Of a DNA stretch of 64,000 nt, positions 48,966-59,815 are shown piece by piece. The notes below the pieces were generated by a model that was given only the letters and a program-made list of their open reading frames with translations, was not told the origin of the DNA and did no database searches. The position numbers and the translations under genes were made by a program. This DNA is from Megascapheus bottae (taxonomy: Eukaryota > Chordata > Mammalia > Rodentia > Geomyidae): assembly GCA_024803745.1 (NCBI GenBank), contig JANJXV010000013.1:55669001-55733000 (forward strand). The letters run 5' to 3'. Numbering within the stretch: position 1 is the first letter of the stretch; each line of letters starts with the position of its first letter.

Positions 48966-49002
48966 ATTAATTTTTTTCCTTCTTCTTTTATTTTATTTAT
49001 TT

Positions 49003-49222
49003 ATTTTTTCCAGTGGTGGGGCTTGAACTCTGGGCCTGGGCGCTGTCCCTGAGCGCTTCAGCTCAAGGCTACAGCCCTCCACAGGAAGTGAGCCACAGCG
49101 CCACTTCCAGCTTTCTAGAGGTTCATTGGAGATGAGAGTCTCATGGACTTTTGTTCTGGGCTGGCTTTGAACCTGGATCCTCAGATCTCAGCCTCCTGAG
49201 TAGCTAGGATGACAGGTGTGGC
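49003..49222 (-). mobile_element. Family II SINE
   Basis: Well-preserved reverse copy: CAGTGGTGGGGCTTGAACTC to GTAGCTAGGATGACAGGTG. Confidence 0.93.
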
Positions 49223-49224
49223 CC

Positions 49225-49845
49225 ATTTTTATTTGTTGTCTAAATGTACTTAAAAAGAAATGTCAACTTCTCATCAAGCACGGAGACCAACATCACTGTT
49301 CCTAAGTAAAATGAGATGTCAACTTCCCCTGGGAAGCTCCAGGGACCCGGCGAGGTCTGCACACCTGAGGGGACACGGAGGGCCCCGGGGGCTGACCGGA
49401 CCGTGAAGTGACACAGGCTGGACAGGTGCAGAGGCCGAGCCGCCCTCTCTGTGCCAGGAAGCGGGGTGCAGGCATTGAACCCAGGCCTCACACATCCTAG
49501 ACGGCTCTTCCAGCAGGTGACACAGGGTGCAGTGGCAGGGGGGCCTAACTGGAGGGCGGGGCCTTCACCAGATGGCAAGGTGGTGGGTGGGGCTTTGGCA
49601 GGGGCGGGGCCTCCTCGGGTGGGCGGGACACAGCCCAAACCTGGTTCCTCCCCTGGCACAGAGGGTGGCAGGACCCCAGGCCACCCGCTGGGACCCGTCC
49701 ACAGCGTCAATTAGCCAAGATTACAGCCCTTTCCAAGTCCAGCTGTGAAGCGTAGGGATGTGCAGCTTCGGGGGGACTTCTCTAACCTCTCTGTGCCTGT
49801 CCCTGCCCGTGCAGAACAGGGACCGCTTCAAAGCCCTTGTCATGG
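49225..49845. other. Intergenic, weak CTCF-like match only
   Basis: TCACCAGATGGCAA (49565-49578, plus strand) matches the CTCF core with two mismatches. Otherwise nothing recognised. Confidence 0.45.
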
Positions 49846-49846
49846 G

Positions 49847-49992
49847 CCTAATGGAGTTTGGCCTAGTGGTAGAGTGCTTGCCTAGCATGCACAAAGACCT
49901 GGGTTTGAGTCCTCGGTACCACATACATAGAGGTAGAAGCTCTAGCCTTGAGAAAAACCCAAGGACAGTGCTCAGGCCCTGAGCCCAAGGTC
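49847..49992 (+). mobile_element. Family I SINE with internal deletion
   Basis: First unit complete, then a deletion removes most of the second unit's box A region (ATAGAGGTAGAAGCTC junction). Confidence 0.88.
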
Positions 49993-50629
49993 AGGCTGCT
50001 GCACCTGGCAGGGGGGTGAGAGACCCCCCCACCCCGCCAGGGTGCTCCGTGCCAGGGGTGGTAAAAGAGGACTCTGAGGGCCAGGGGAGGGTTTCCTGTG
50101 CCACTGACCTCTGCTCTTGCAAGTGAGATCTGGGGCTCTTCCCCCCTCCTCTGGAGCAGCCCATTTCCCCCCCTCCCGTGGTAACGGTCTAAGATGGGCC
50201 ACGTAGAAGCAGGTACCCTGACTTTGTAGGGACACAGGTTTGCTCTCCAGGCCTGCAGTTCACAGAAGACACTAAAGCCAAGCTTCAGGTGTTTTCACTG
50301 GCGAGACAGAGACTCCACAGCTCCTCCCTTGAGGGTGGTGGTCAGGGATGCGGCCAGTGGCCACAAACGTGGCTGGTGGTGTCAGAAGAAAATAAACATT
50401 TGGAAGTTTCTGTGCGCTAGGTCTGCATGTAGCCTCTATGGAGGTAGCCGTCTGGAGAGGGCCTTTGGCCTTATACCCCAATTCCTTTGAGCCTCAGGCC
50501 TTCCTTGCCCCACAAAGTGTGGCCCACAGCACAGCATTTCACGGGAGCCAGAGGCGTCTGCACCACTGTGTGACAGAGATGGCAGTCACAAGATGACCAT
50601 CTAAGGCCACCTGGCCTCAGGAAGGAAGC
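49993..50629. other. Intergenic, nothing recognised
   Basis: Unique DNA without gene signature. Confidence 0.55.
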
Positions 50630-50848
50630 ACGGGCTGCTGATGGCTCACACCTCTCATCCTAGCTACTCAGGAGGCTGCAATCCGCGTTCAAAGCCAGCC
50701 CAGACAGAAAATCCAGGAACCTCTTATCTCCAATCAACCACCAAAAAGCCAGACGTGGAGCTGTGGCTCAAAGTAGTAGAGCACTAGCCTTTGCTAGAAA
50801 ATTCAACAATAGTGTCCAGTCCCTGAGTTCAAACCCCAGTGCCAGTCT
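50630..50848 (+). mobile_element. Family II SINE
   Basis: CATCCTAGCTACTCAGGAGG to CTGAGTTCAAACCCCAG; tail leads into a CA array. Confidence 0.92.
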
Positions 50849-50850
50849 GC

Positions 50851-50872
50851 ACTACACACACACACACACACA

Positions 50873-50907
<35 letters not shown>

Positions 50908-50908
50908 G
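50851..50908. repeat. (CA)n microsatellite
   Basis: About 27 CA units with one TA interruption. Confidence 0.97.
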
Positions 50909-50909
50909 C

Positions 50910-52185
50910 GGAGTCACCTAAGGCCCTATAGCCAAGGGAGTTCACCGTGTGGACCCAGTGACACAGGGACAGTGGTCAGGGGCTTTCAGGGGACTCTCTT
51001 CCCTCAGAAGCCTTGGAGTCTGCTCAAATGCTCTCTCTACAGGTCCCCTTCCTGGTGCCCCTTCCTCTACTTGGTGCCTCCAGACAGACACAGAAGCCTT
51101 CTGAGACCGGACACTCATGGTCAGAGCAGCTGTGGCAGCATCCAGAAGAGCCCTGGACAGTGCCAGATGAGGGCCTGGCAGCCAGTACCCCTCCCTCCAG
51201 TTGAGGAATGGCAGCCTTGCTCCGTGCTGGGTCTCAGACTGGTCCTCCCGCTGAAACGGAATAGTCCTCTTGGGAGTGGGGACTCCTTTGAGGGGGAGGG
51301 AGAAGTGGGGGGACTCCCAGGAGGCCCCACCATCCGGTGCCCTGGTGAGCCCGAGCCTCTTGCCACCGCCCCAGCCTGCTCTTTGTTGGAAAGCCCACTT
51401 AAAATATCAAAGCTTCAGGGCCACAATGCCCACTGAAAGCTGAGTCACCCAGGTTTTGTGACACCAGCGAACCCCTCCTGTTGTCGCCCCCGCCAGGGCT
51501 CCCAGCATCCCATGAAAAGGAAAGCCCCAGCCATGGGTGGGACCAGGAGGCGGGCGAGGGCCAGGCCTGCATAAAGGGTCCTTGTTCCCAAATCAAAAGA
51601 CAGAACAAAAAGCGGAGAGAAGAAAGGCTGGGCGGGGACGGCCACAGTCTGGAGCACCTTGAGGGGCTGGTGTGCCAGGCTGGCAGGGCGGCCCCTCTGC
51701 TGCCCCCTCTGCTGCCACTGGCCCAGGGTTCCTGCCAGCCCCCGCCCTGGGGGAGGGGACGGGAGCCGCAGGAAGGTCGCCCAGGATCCTGGCCCAAACC
51801 CCGTGCCCACACGCAGGGAAACCCACGGCCGGCTGCCACCAGTCCTAGCAGAGCAGGGGCACCAGGGAGACCCACCTCAGCTGCCTGTCTGCCACAAGGG
51901 GGTGGCAGCCTGTCCAGGTCAGGTGGCTGGTGTGGTACTCAGATGTCCTCACCTGCTGGGCACCCTTCTGAACGCTGACTGGAGTGCCCACCTGAGGAAG
52001 GTCCTGCCTCAACCAGGCACGTGGAGAGGCGGGGCAGCTGGCCGAGCTGACCCTGAGCCTCTGCCCAGTGTACGGTGACAGTGCCTTCCACCACTCCTCC
52101 AGAGTTTGTGCGTCCAGGATGGATGCAGAGGTGCCGTCCAGCTATGCACCCGCGTCTCCCACCATGACCCTAGCCAATCACGAGT
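50910..52185. other. Intergenic, nothing recognised
   Basis: SINE-free unique DNA; overlapping frames without recognisable similarity. Confidence 0.55.
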
Positions 52186-52189
52186 GTGG

Positions 52190-52575
52190 GAGCTGAGGAT
52201 CTGAGGTCAGGAAGGTCCGCGAGGCATTCCTATTAACCAGCAAAAAGCCAGAAGTGGAGCTGTGGTTCAAGTGGCAGAGTGCCAGTCTTAAAGAAAAGGC
52301 TAAGCGGGGGCCAAGAGTTTGGCCTAGTGGTGGAGTGCTTGCCTCACATGCATGAAGACCCGGGTTCGATTCCTGGGTACCACATACATAGACAATAGCC
52401 AGAAGTGGTGCTGAGGCTCAAGTGGTAGAGCTCTAGCCTTGAGAAAGTCCAAGGACAGTGCTCAGGCCCTGAGCTCAAGCCCTAGGACCCGCAAAACAAA
52501 ACAAAACAAAGATAAGGCGAAGGAACAAATACCCAGGCCTGAGCTCAAGTAAGTACTGTGCCCAGTACTCATACA
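52190..52575 (+). mobile_element. Family II SINE split by a family I SINE
   Basis: Outer element is 52190-52308 plus 52510-52575. The inner dimer (52309-52503) has GTTTGGCCTAGTGGTGGAG and an (AAAAC)n tail. AAAGGCTAAGCG and AAAGATAAGGCG flank it. Confidence 0.85.
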
Positions 52576-52608
52576 TGCACACACACACACACTCACACAC
52601 ACACTCAG
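52576..52608. repeat. (CA)n microsatellite
   Basis: Interrupted CA array at the outer SINE's tail. Confidence 0.93.
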
Positions 52609-52609
52609 G

Positions 52610-54355
52610 TCCTAAGTAGGGGGATCACATTTGTGATGCAGGGTGACAGAAGCCAGAGCCACAGCCCCAGGCTGCACCTCTGGGTCCAGGACCCTGCTGG
52701 GGTGGCGGCCTCAGCACTGGGGGCCTTGGCTCCTTCCTCCTCTCACTGCCCCCCCCTCACCCTTCCACAGCTAGGGCCTCGGTACTTGCACCCCAGACCC
52801 TCCGGGTCCCTCCCTTCAGGCAGGGAGCTGGGGAGGGGCTTGCCGCCCCTCAAACCCACAGTGGGCCCTTCTCCAAAAGCCCCCACTCCCCCAAGCATCT
52901 TTTGTTGTTTTGTAAATTGCCTTTCTGAAAGCCACTCTGGTGACTTTGATGTGGCTCTTTGATAATTTGGCCCCATCAATAGTCAGGGCCAGCCCTGGGA
53001 GAGGCTGGACCCTGAGCTCTCACCCCAGCTGAAAGGCTGGGACTCTAGTCTCAAGCCTGGGACAAAGGAGTGGGCTGGAGAAGGGACCGCTGCCTCTGGA
53101 ACAGCTGGCAGAACAGCCCCGTGAGCGCTGGGCTGCGTGGGGGTGGGGACGGGGAGAGCAGGGGGAAGGAGAGGTCTGCCACACACGTCTGTGCGGCACG
53201 CTCAGGGTGGGCAGGTCCCGCTGCGAGCCTGGCTTCCTCAGTGGAAACCGGGGTGGCAGAGAAAGAGCACCTCCAGACACCACTGTCCGTAGATGCTTAG
53301 CAGGCGCTGGAATTGGGGGGCGGGTACACAGGAGGGCGGAGAAGAAGGTATGGAGCAGGTGAGAATGGCGAGATGATGGTGACGGCGCTGGTGGTAGTGG
53401 CGATGGCTGCGATGGTGAGGGTGATGACAGTGATGGTGGGGGTGGCAATGACGAAGAAGTGGGGGGGCAGTGAAGAGGCTGCCACTGAGGTCCTTGTCCA
53501 ATTTTGTCTCAACAGGAGCAGAAAGGGAGGGACACCCCAAGGTCACAGAGCAAGCAGGAACAGGGGTACGCCTGCGTCACAGGTCTCCACGTGTGAGCGG
53601 TGCACGGAGAGAAGGGGTGCCACGGGGAGACGGGCGCAGAGACCACAGAGCTGTAATGGAGCCCGTGACGTGGAAGGGGCAGTGAGGATTCCGTCTGAGC
53701 CCTCCTGACCCTGTGCTTCTGAACACCTGGTCTTCAGAATGGGAAGAGGAAAAAAACGGTGTTTGTAAAGCCCCCAGTGTGGGGTACCGAGGCACAGCAC
53801 CCTCAGGAAGCCAACACAGGGCCAGATGAGGCCCTGGGGTCCAGGACTCGAGGGTCGGGATCACCAGGGCCAGGACTTACTCGGGGACTGAGCGAGGGTC
53901 TTATGACTCTGGCTGGGGCTGCCTCGGGCCCGTCTGTAGAGGTTGGGGGAGTCTAGCTGGGGAGGCCGGGTGGCTCAGGTGTGCAGGAGGGATGCCTGAG
54001 CTCTCAGGAAGACAGGGCGTCTCGGCCAGCTCTCGGCTCTGACTGAGGCAGTGGGCCCTGGGGCAAAGACAGAGTTGTGTGTAGAAGGAATTCTGTCCTG
54101 TTGAAGCACAGGAGACGCGATATGTCGAGTTTCCCACGCCAGCCCACCCACCGCCTCAGCTCTACACCTTTGTTTCCAACCCTGTGTTCCAGTGTGCCTC
54201 CACGTACTCATTTATGGGTTGCTGTTTTCTCTAGGTAATGCCTACGACCGGACAACCTGAGCGTGGCTTCTCCTTCGGCTCTCAGGATCCTTTAGTGAAA
54301 AACCTGCCTTTTCCTGATTTCCATTTATTTAGGTTTGGTCTCCATTCATCTGAGA
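52610..54355. other. Intergenic, GGT/GAT-rich patch only
   Basis: An imperfect GATGGTG/GGTGGT patch at 53365-53465. No gene recognised. Confidence 0.55.
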
Positions 54356-54360
54356 TGATT

Positions 54361-54366
54361 CGTGTG

Positions 54367-54401
<35 letters not shown>

Positions 54402-54413
54402 ATGCGTGTGTGT
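54361..54413. repeat. (GTGC)n microsatellite
   Basis: About ten GTGC units flanked by GT; alternating purine-pyrimidine. Confidence 0.95.
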
Positions 54414-54419
54414 CTGTGG

Positions 54420-54625
54420 GCCTGGAGATTGAAGGCAGGGTCTGGGTGCTGTCCTTGAATTTTTCCTGTTATGGAGCACAGCTCCACTTCTAGTTTTGTT
54501 TTTGTTTTTGTCATAATTTAACTGCAGATAAGCGTCCTCTGGACTTTCAGCCTGGGCCAGCTTTGAACCACGGTCCTCAGATCCCAGCCTCCTGAGTAGC
54601 TAGGATTGCAGGCTTGAGCCCTTGT
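54420..54625 (-). mobile_element. Family II SINE
   Basis: Reverse copy with a TTTTTG-repeat linker region, CCTCAGATCCCAGCCTCC and GGATTGCAGGCTTGAGCC. Confidence 0.82.
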
Positions 54626-55560
54626 TGCTGGGCTGTCCACTTACATGAGATCCCATTGCCCAGTGGAGCCTGGGCCCCTTGGGCACAGGGCGCCTCTGCC
54701 ACCCATCAGATGACACCTGAGAGGACCGGAGGCCCGTCCCTTTCCTCATCTAGAAGCAATCGCAGCGTGGAAGGTGACTCTGAGCTGGCTACCAGCCTGA
54801 GGGGTTTCTTGCCAGGCCTGGGCTCACTGAGGCCCAGAGCTCTGAACGGCCGCCGTGCTGTTCTGTGTGGGCTGTGGGTGGCGCGGTGGCCCTGGTGTGT
54901 CGCCGGAGACCTCGCCAAAGGCCTCCCCACCTGCAGGGCTGGGCTGAAAGGTTCTGCATGGTGAGCACTTCCTTTGAGCAGAGGCCACCGCTGGCTCCGG
55001 ACAGCCCTCTGCCCCAGGCTCAGGACCCAGGCCTCCTCTCCCGGGCGGCACAGTCAGCGCCCATCCATCAAGGCGCACAAAGACGAGGCAACTCGATGCT
55101 CTCAGAGAAAGCGCCAAAGGCCATTTTAGCCCAGGTCCAGAGGCGTCGGCTGCCTGTCTCAAGCACATTGCAGGGGCTCCACTGAACCCTAAGTGCATGA
55201 ACCCCACCAGAAGCCACCTGGCTCCCTGGAATCAGGCTGCCCAGCCCACCGTCCCCCATGGTAGTCAGGGCACCTCCCAAGTGGTCATCAGAGCCTAGCC
55301 CATGCTCCCTTTTAGAGCATAGTTTTAGAGGGGGTTGTGGGTGGGGACCCCGGCCCCAGGCTCACAGCCTAGCGAGATGCAGAGGACTCTGCTCAGCTGG
55401 AGCGGAGGCAGTGAGCCCAGTGCTACCGTGGGGGGCAGGGGGGAGTGAGTCCAGGCCTGGCTGGGGAGCACCCTCAGCAGCTCTCCCCGCCTGGGGTCTT
55501 GGTCCTCCACCCGCCCTCCATCACCTCTGCACAGTCCAGCAGCACGGTCCAGCCCGTCTT
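54626..55560. other. Intergenic, nothing recognised
   Basis: Unique DNA. Confidence 0.55.
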
Positions 55561-55561
55561 T

Positions 55562-55680
55562 TGCTGTCTGCTGTGGCTGGGTACTGGGGTACCCAGCGGT
55601 CGGGAGGCTGAGGCTGCAGGGCCAGGGTTCTGGGCCAGGCCCATCCATGTGGTAAGAGTCTGTCTCAAAAAGACAAAATC
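55562..55680 (+). mobile_element. B1-like fragment
   Basis: GGGAGGCTGAGGCTGCAGGG and AGTCTGTCTCAAAAAGAC, an older B1-type monomer. Confidence 0.65.
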
Positions 55681-55899
55681 AGAAGACTGGGTCCACCATG
55701 GTCATTCCCCCCGGGGCCGCCCGGCCAGCCAGCGTGGGTGTCTGCCTCCCCTCCAGGTTCTGCTGATCTGGATGTGGGAATCCCTGGGCCGGGGTGTGAT
55801 GTGCCCTGTCTGGAGGCAGGGGGCCTGTGGGATGGCCTGGCTGGGTGCTGGAACATTTGGGGGTCCCTGGGGCCTTACTATGCTCCAGAGTCCCCCGGG

Positions 55900-56165
55900 G
55901 CTTGAGCTTGCTAGGCAGGCTCTCCACCACGGTGGCGGCCCTGGACCTTGTGTGTTAGTTGGTTATCAGGGGGATCTGGTCGGGACGGTGATCCTCCCGT
56001 TGACGTCTCTTGGGCAGCTGTGATGACAGGTGTGTGCCATGGCGCCGCCTACTGGTGGAGATGGGATTTTGTGAGCGTTTCCCCACGTGGTCCTTGAACT
56101 ACAGTGCTCCTGATTTCTGCCTCCTAAGTACCTGGGGCTCTGGGCACCCGCACCACGCCCCGCCC
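55900..56165 (-). mobile_element. Very degenerate B1-like sequence
   Basis: GTGATCCTCCCGTTG, CTGTGATGACAGGTGTG and CTTGAACTACAGTGCTCCTG suggest one or two old reverse B1-like units. Confidence 0.4.
56042..56055 (-). promoter_or_regulatory. CTCF-like motif
   Basis: The minus strand reads CCAGTAGGCGGCGC, one mismatch from CCASYAGRKGGCRS. It adjoins the 3' edge of an old B1-like remnant. Confidence 0.4.
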
Positions 56166-56524
56166 TGATCCCGGGCTCTGAAGCAGTGCTGTTTGGATGA
56201 TGAAGTGGAGTTCTGAGCTAGCACATAGGTGGGGACAGGTAAGTGACAGGTCCAAACCACTCCTCGGCCTCCTGTCTGGGCCCGGGGACACAAGCCCGTG
56301 TGCAGAGGATGGTGGCCAGCGCTGGCTGTCTGGGCAGAGGCTTCAGTCACCTGCTTGGCATGGGGCTTGGCCACTGTGGCTTGTGGGCACCATTGTTTTG
56401 GGAAGCTGGTGGGGCCATCGCCGCTCCTGCCCCAAGGGCAGCGCCTGACTCTGGCACCTGAGCCATTGGGGCTGGCGTTCTCCCAGGGTGGCATGGGGGC
56501 TCACAGCTCAGGCTACTCTGCCCG

Positions 56525-56670
56525 AGTGGAAAAAAATTTATTTTAGGAAAACAAGAAGCCACCTACCACTTAGGGAGGAATCTGGACTAATTGTGAGGCC
56601 GTCTTGCAGGTCTTTATTTAGCTATTTATTAAACTCCCTCAAGCTAGAATTAATGGCAGAGCATGCGGGG
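56525..56670. promoter_or_regulatory. AT-rich unique block
   Basis: AAATTTATTTTAGG, GGACTAATTGTG, TTTATTTAGCTATTTATT and TAGAATTAATGG cluster in a GC-rich, SINE-poor stretch. Possible enhancer, by composition only. Confidence 0.35.
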
Positions 56671-56706
56671 GGAGGGGGCGTAGCAATTTGGAGCAGATTA
56701 AAGACT

Positions 56707-56782
56707 GCCGGTCACCTCCTCGTGTGCCGGTCACCTCCTCGTGTGCCGGTCACCTCCTCGTGTGCCGGTCACCTCCTCGTGT
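56707..56782. repeat. 19-bp tandem repeat, four perfect copies
   Basis: Unit GCCGGTCACCTCCTCGTGT repeated four times with no mismatch. No spacers, so not a CRISPR array. Confidence 0.98.
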
Positions 56783-56924
56783 GATGCTATTCCAGGCTGG
56801 GGCTCGAGACCTGTGGACCCACCCACATCACCACTGTCGCTGGCTCTTCAGGCATCAGCGAAGCCACACAGCACGGGGCACGCACCCTGGTGACCTCACT
56901 GGAAAGATCTCCTGTGCGCATGCA

Positions 56925-56982
56925 TGCGTGCGTGTGTGCGTGCATGTGTGAGTGTGTGTGAGTGTGTGTACACGTGTGCACG
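56925..56982. repeat. (TGCG)/(TG) alternating array
   Basis: Irregular TG/CG repeat at the 5' edge of a reverse SINE. Confidence 0.85.
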
Positions 56983-57405
56983 CTGCTCCTGGGACTTGAA
57001 CTTAGGGCCTGGCACCATCTTTTAGCCTTTTTTTTTTTTTTTTTTTTTTGCCAGTCCTGAGCCCTGTCCTTGGACTTTCTCAAGGCTAGAGTTCTACCAC
57101 TTGAGCCTCAGCACCACTTCCGGCTTTTTTCTATGTATGTGGTACCGAGGAATCGAACCCGGGTCTTCATGCATGCTAGGCAAGCATTTTAACCACTAGG
57201 ACAAACTCCCAGCCCCAGCCTTTTTTTTTTTTTGCACAAAGCTGGTACTCTACCACTTGAACCATGGCTCTACCTCTGGCTTTTTGGTAGTTCACTGGAG
57301 ATCGTCTCATGGACTTTTCTGTCCAGGCTGGCTTTAAACCATGACCTTCAGATCTCAGCCTCCTGAGTAGCTAGGATGACAGGTGTGAGCCACCAGCCCA
57401 CGTTG
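56983..57405 (-). mobile_element. Family II SINE split by a family I SINE
   Basis: Outer reverse copy is 56983-57021 plus 57218-57405. The inner reverse dimer (about 57022-57217) has poly-T, GAGGAATCGAACCCGGGTC and CCAGCCCC. AGCCTTTTTT on both sides is the target duplication. Confidence 0.9.
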
Positions 57406-57409
57406 TGTC

Positions 57410-58780
57410 CCCATGGGGGAGGAGCTAAGTAGGTGGCTCTTTGGGCAAAGCCACTGAGCTGGTCCCATCTGTGTAGCCTATGCCCTGCCCCAATGTTTTA
57501 AGTGAAAAAGGTATTTTATAAGCCAGCACAGAGTGCCACAGAGTGTGGCACAGCTGTGTCAGGGTTCAGGGGTCAGAGGTCCTGGCTTTCTGCTGATTTG
57601 GCAGTGGAGCTGAACCAACATGGTAATGGCTGGCTCCTGCCAAGGCTTGGTTTGGCGGGGACAGGGCTCCCCAGCCTCAGGTCGGGGCTCCTGGACACGG
57701 GGAGATGCCAGCAGAATCATGGTCCCCAGAGGCCCCCTCTTGGCCCTCCCACCTGTGCTCATGGCCTTATGTGGACCAAGGGCTGGACAGGTCACTCGGT
57801 GCCCTGGGGCCCAGTGATGACAGGTCCTTCCCAGTGGGTAAGGGGTCAGAGAGGCCAGGACTATGGACTGCTGTGGGCACCGGTGAGGCGCCCCCAGCCC
57901 CTGCCACACCACACCAGCCAGTTCTCCCACAGGGAGTCGGCCTGTGCCTTCCCCCACCTGCTAGCATGGTCCCCCACATTCTTCCTGCAGAGCCAGACAG
58001 GGTGGGGGTGTGACTGGGGCCGGGGGCCTGATAGGGGAATCGCCGGGTATCCCCACACATGCCGGGCCTGTGGGGGCCCAGCAGGGCGTGACTCCCAGCC
58101 CACCCTGACCTGCTGCCACCCAGGGAGCACCTCGCCCAGGCAGGAAGGCATACACCCCAAAACCACCACACCCCTAGCTTGTGAGTGTCCACCAGGAAGC
58201 TCTGGGCGCCCCCTGGGGTGGTGATAATTGAAGCCACAGCCTCTGTGAGGCAGGGGTGGGAGAGCAGGGCCACAGAACCCCACAGCCAGGAAGTTCATGG
58301 AAGGCTCTCGAAGGGAGGAGAAAGAGGGGGGGGGGTTGCTATCTGGTCTGCTTTTGGAAAGAGCACACAAGCCTGGCACCCCAAAAGACCAACAGGCCTG
58401 GGCACACAGCTCTGGCTGCCTCTGGCAGTAGTGCCATATGCACCCCAAGGCTGGGGTCCAGCCCCCCACTGGCCTGCTGCCCTGGCCCCTCTGAGGACTT
58501 CCTCCTGCCAGTGCAGGTATAGGCAAACAAAGGCCCCAGGGAGGGACCCCAACAACAGCCCAAAAGGTGATAATTCTGCTGGCCCTGCACCCTGGCCTCC
58601 CCCCACCCTGCCCCCCACAACCTCTGCAGTTCCTGGGCTCTCACTGACCTGCAGCCAGGTGTGAATTGGGCTCACCAGGGACAAAATGGCTTTGAAGGAC
58701 CAAATGGCATGTTTCTTTGTTTGGGGGGAGGGCAACAGAGGCTTGTGGAGGTTCAGGGCAGCCAGGACCCAAGTTTTCTT
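57410..58780. other. Intergenic, nothing recognised
   Basis: Unique GC-rich DNA; long overlapping frames on both strands without recognisable similarity. Confidence 0.55.
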
Positions 58781-58783
58781 TGT

Positions 58784-58985
58784 CCCGTCTCCTCCTCCTC
58801 CCCCTCCTCCTCCTCCCCCTCCTCCTCCTCCTCCTCCTCCTCCTCCTCCTCCTTCTCCTCCTCCTCCTCCTCCCTCCTCCTCCTCTTCCTCCCTCCTCCA
58901 TCCTCCCTCCTCCCTCTACCTTTCTCTCCACCCCTCCTCTTTCCCTCCTCCTCTTCTCCTCTTTCCCCTCTTCCCCCCTTTACCT
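58784..58985. repeat. (CCT)n pyrimidine tract
   Basis: Roughly 200 bp of pyrimidines, mostly CCT/CTC triplets. It produces spurious poly-Ser, poly-Pro, poly-Leu and poly-Arg frames. Confidence 0.97.
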
Positions 58986-59107
58986 CCTGCCTCCACAGCT
59001 CCCCACCCTGTGGCTGCCCCAGACCTCTGCCCAGAGCAAGGATCCCAGGCCTGGCCTTCAGCCTCTCTGAACAACAGATGAGTCAACCCTTTGCAGGGTT
59101 GACATTC

Positions 59108-59545
59108 TCCTCGCCCGGCGTGCTGGCTGCTCATGATTGCAATCCCGGCTACAAAGGAGGCTCAGGATCATAGTTCAAACCCAGCCTGGCCAGAAAAGTC
59201 CATGAGACTTTTTATGTGTGTGTGAGCCATGAGGTTGAACTCAGCCTGGGCGCCGTCCCTGAGCTCTTCAGCTCAAGGCTACCTCCCTACCTTTGAGCCA
59301 AGCCCCACTTGCCATTTTCTAGAGGTTAAGTGGAGATAAAAGTCTCAGGTCCTTTTGTGCCTGGGCTGGCTTTGAACCTTGATCCTCAGATCTCAGCCTC
59401 CTGAGTAGCTAGGATGACAGGCGTGAGCCAGCGCACCAGGCCTCCATGAGACTTGTAACTAGGAAGAACTAAACATGGAGGTGTGACTCAGGTGGTAGAG
59501 GACCAGCCTAAAGAGTGCCAGACCCTGAGTTCAAGATGCGCGCAC
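59108..59545 (+). mobile_element. Forward family II SINE split by a reverse family II SINE
   Basis: Outer element is 59108-59198 plus 59455-59545. The inner reverse copy (59211-59442) is bounded by perfect 12-bp duplications TCCATGAGACTT at 59199 and 59443. Confidence 0.95.
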
Positions 59546-59547
59546 GT

Positions 59548-59591
<44 letters not shown>
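59546..59591. repeat. (CA)n microsatellite
   Basis: About 22 CA units at the outer SINE's 3' end. Confidence 0.97.
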
Positions 59592-59593
<2 letters not shown>

Positions 59594-59604
59594 CAAAAGG
59601 CAAG

Positions 59605-59735
59605 GGGTCAGCCAGGTGCCCGTGGCTCACTCGTGTAATCCTAGCTACTCAGGAGGCTGAGATCTGAGGATCACAGTTGGTTCAGGGACAACACCCAGGC
59701 CCTGAGTTCAAGCCCCACCACTGACAAAAAGAGGC
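59605..59735 (+). mobile_element. Family II SINE with internal deletion
   Basis: TAATCCTAGCTACTCAGGAGG joined directly to GGTTCAGGGACAACACCC; the linker and box A are missing. Confidence 0.85.
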
Positions 59736-59737
59736 AA

Positions 59738-59815
59738 GGGGGCATGGCTGAAGTGGCAGAGCACCCGCCTAGCAGGCACAAAGTCCTGGTTCAACTCATC
59801 GAACAAAAGGCACCA
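59738..59815 (+). mobile_element. ID-like monomer
   Basis: GGCATGGCTGAAGTGGCAG box A and CCTGGTTCAACTC box B; a lone tRNA-like unit. Confidence 0.7.

Noticed and set aside
56707..56782. CRISPR array
   Set aside because: Head-to-tail repeat without spacers, in a mammalian genome.
58641..59173. Poly-Arg, poly-Ser and poly-Pro frames
   Set aside because: Direct translation of the CCT/AGG repeat.
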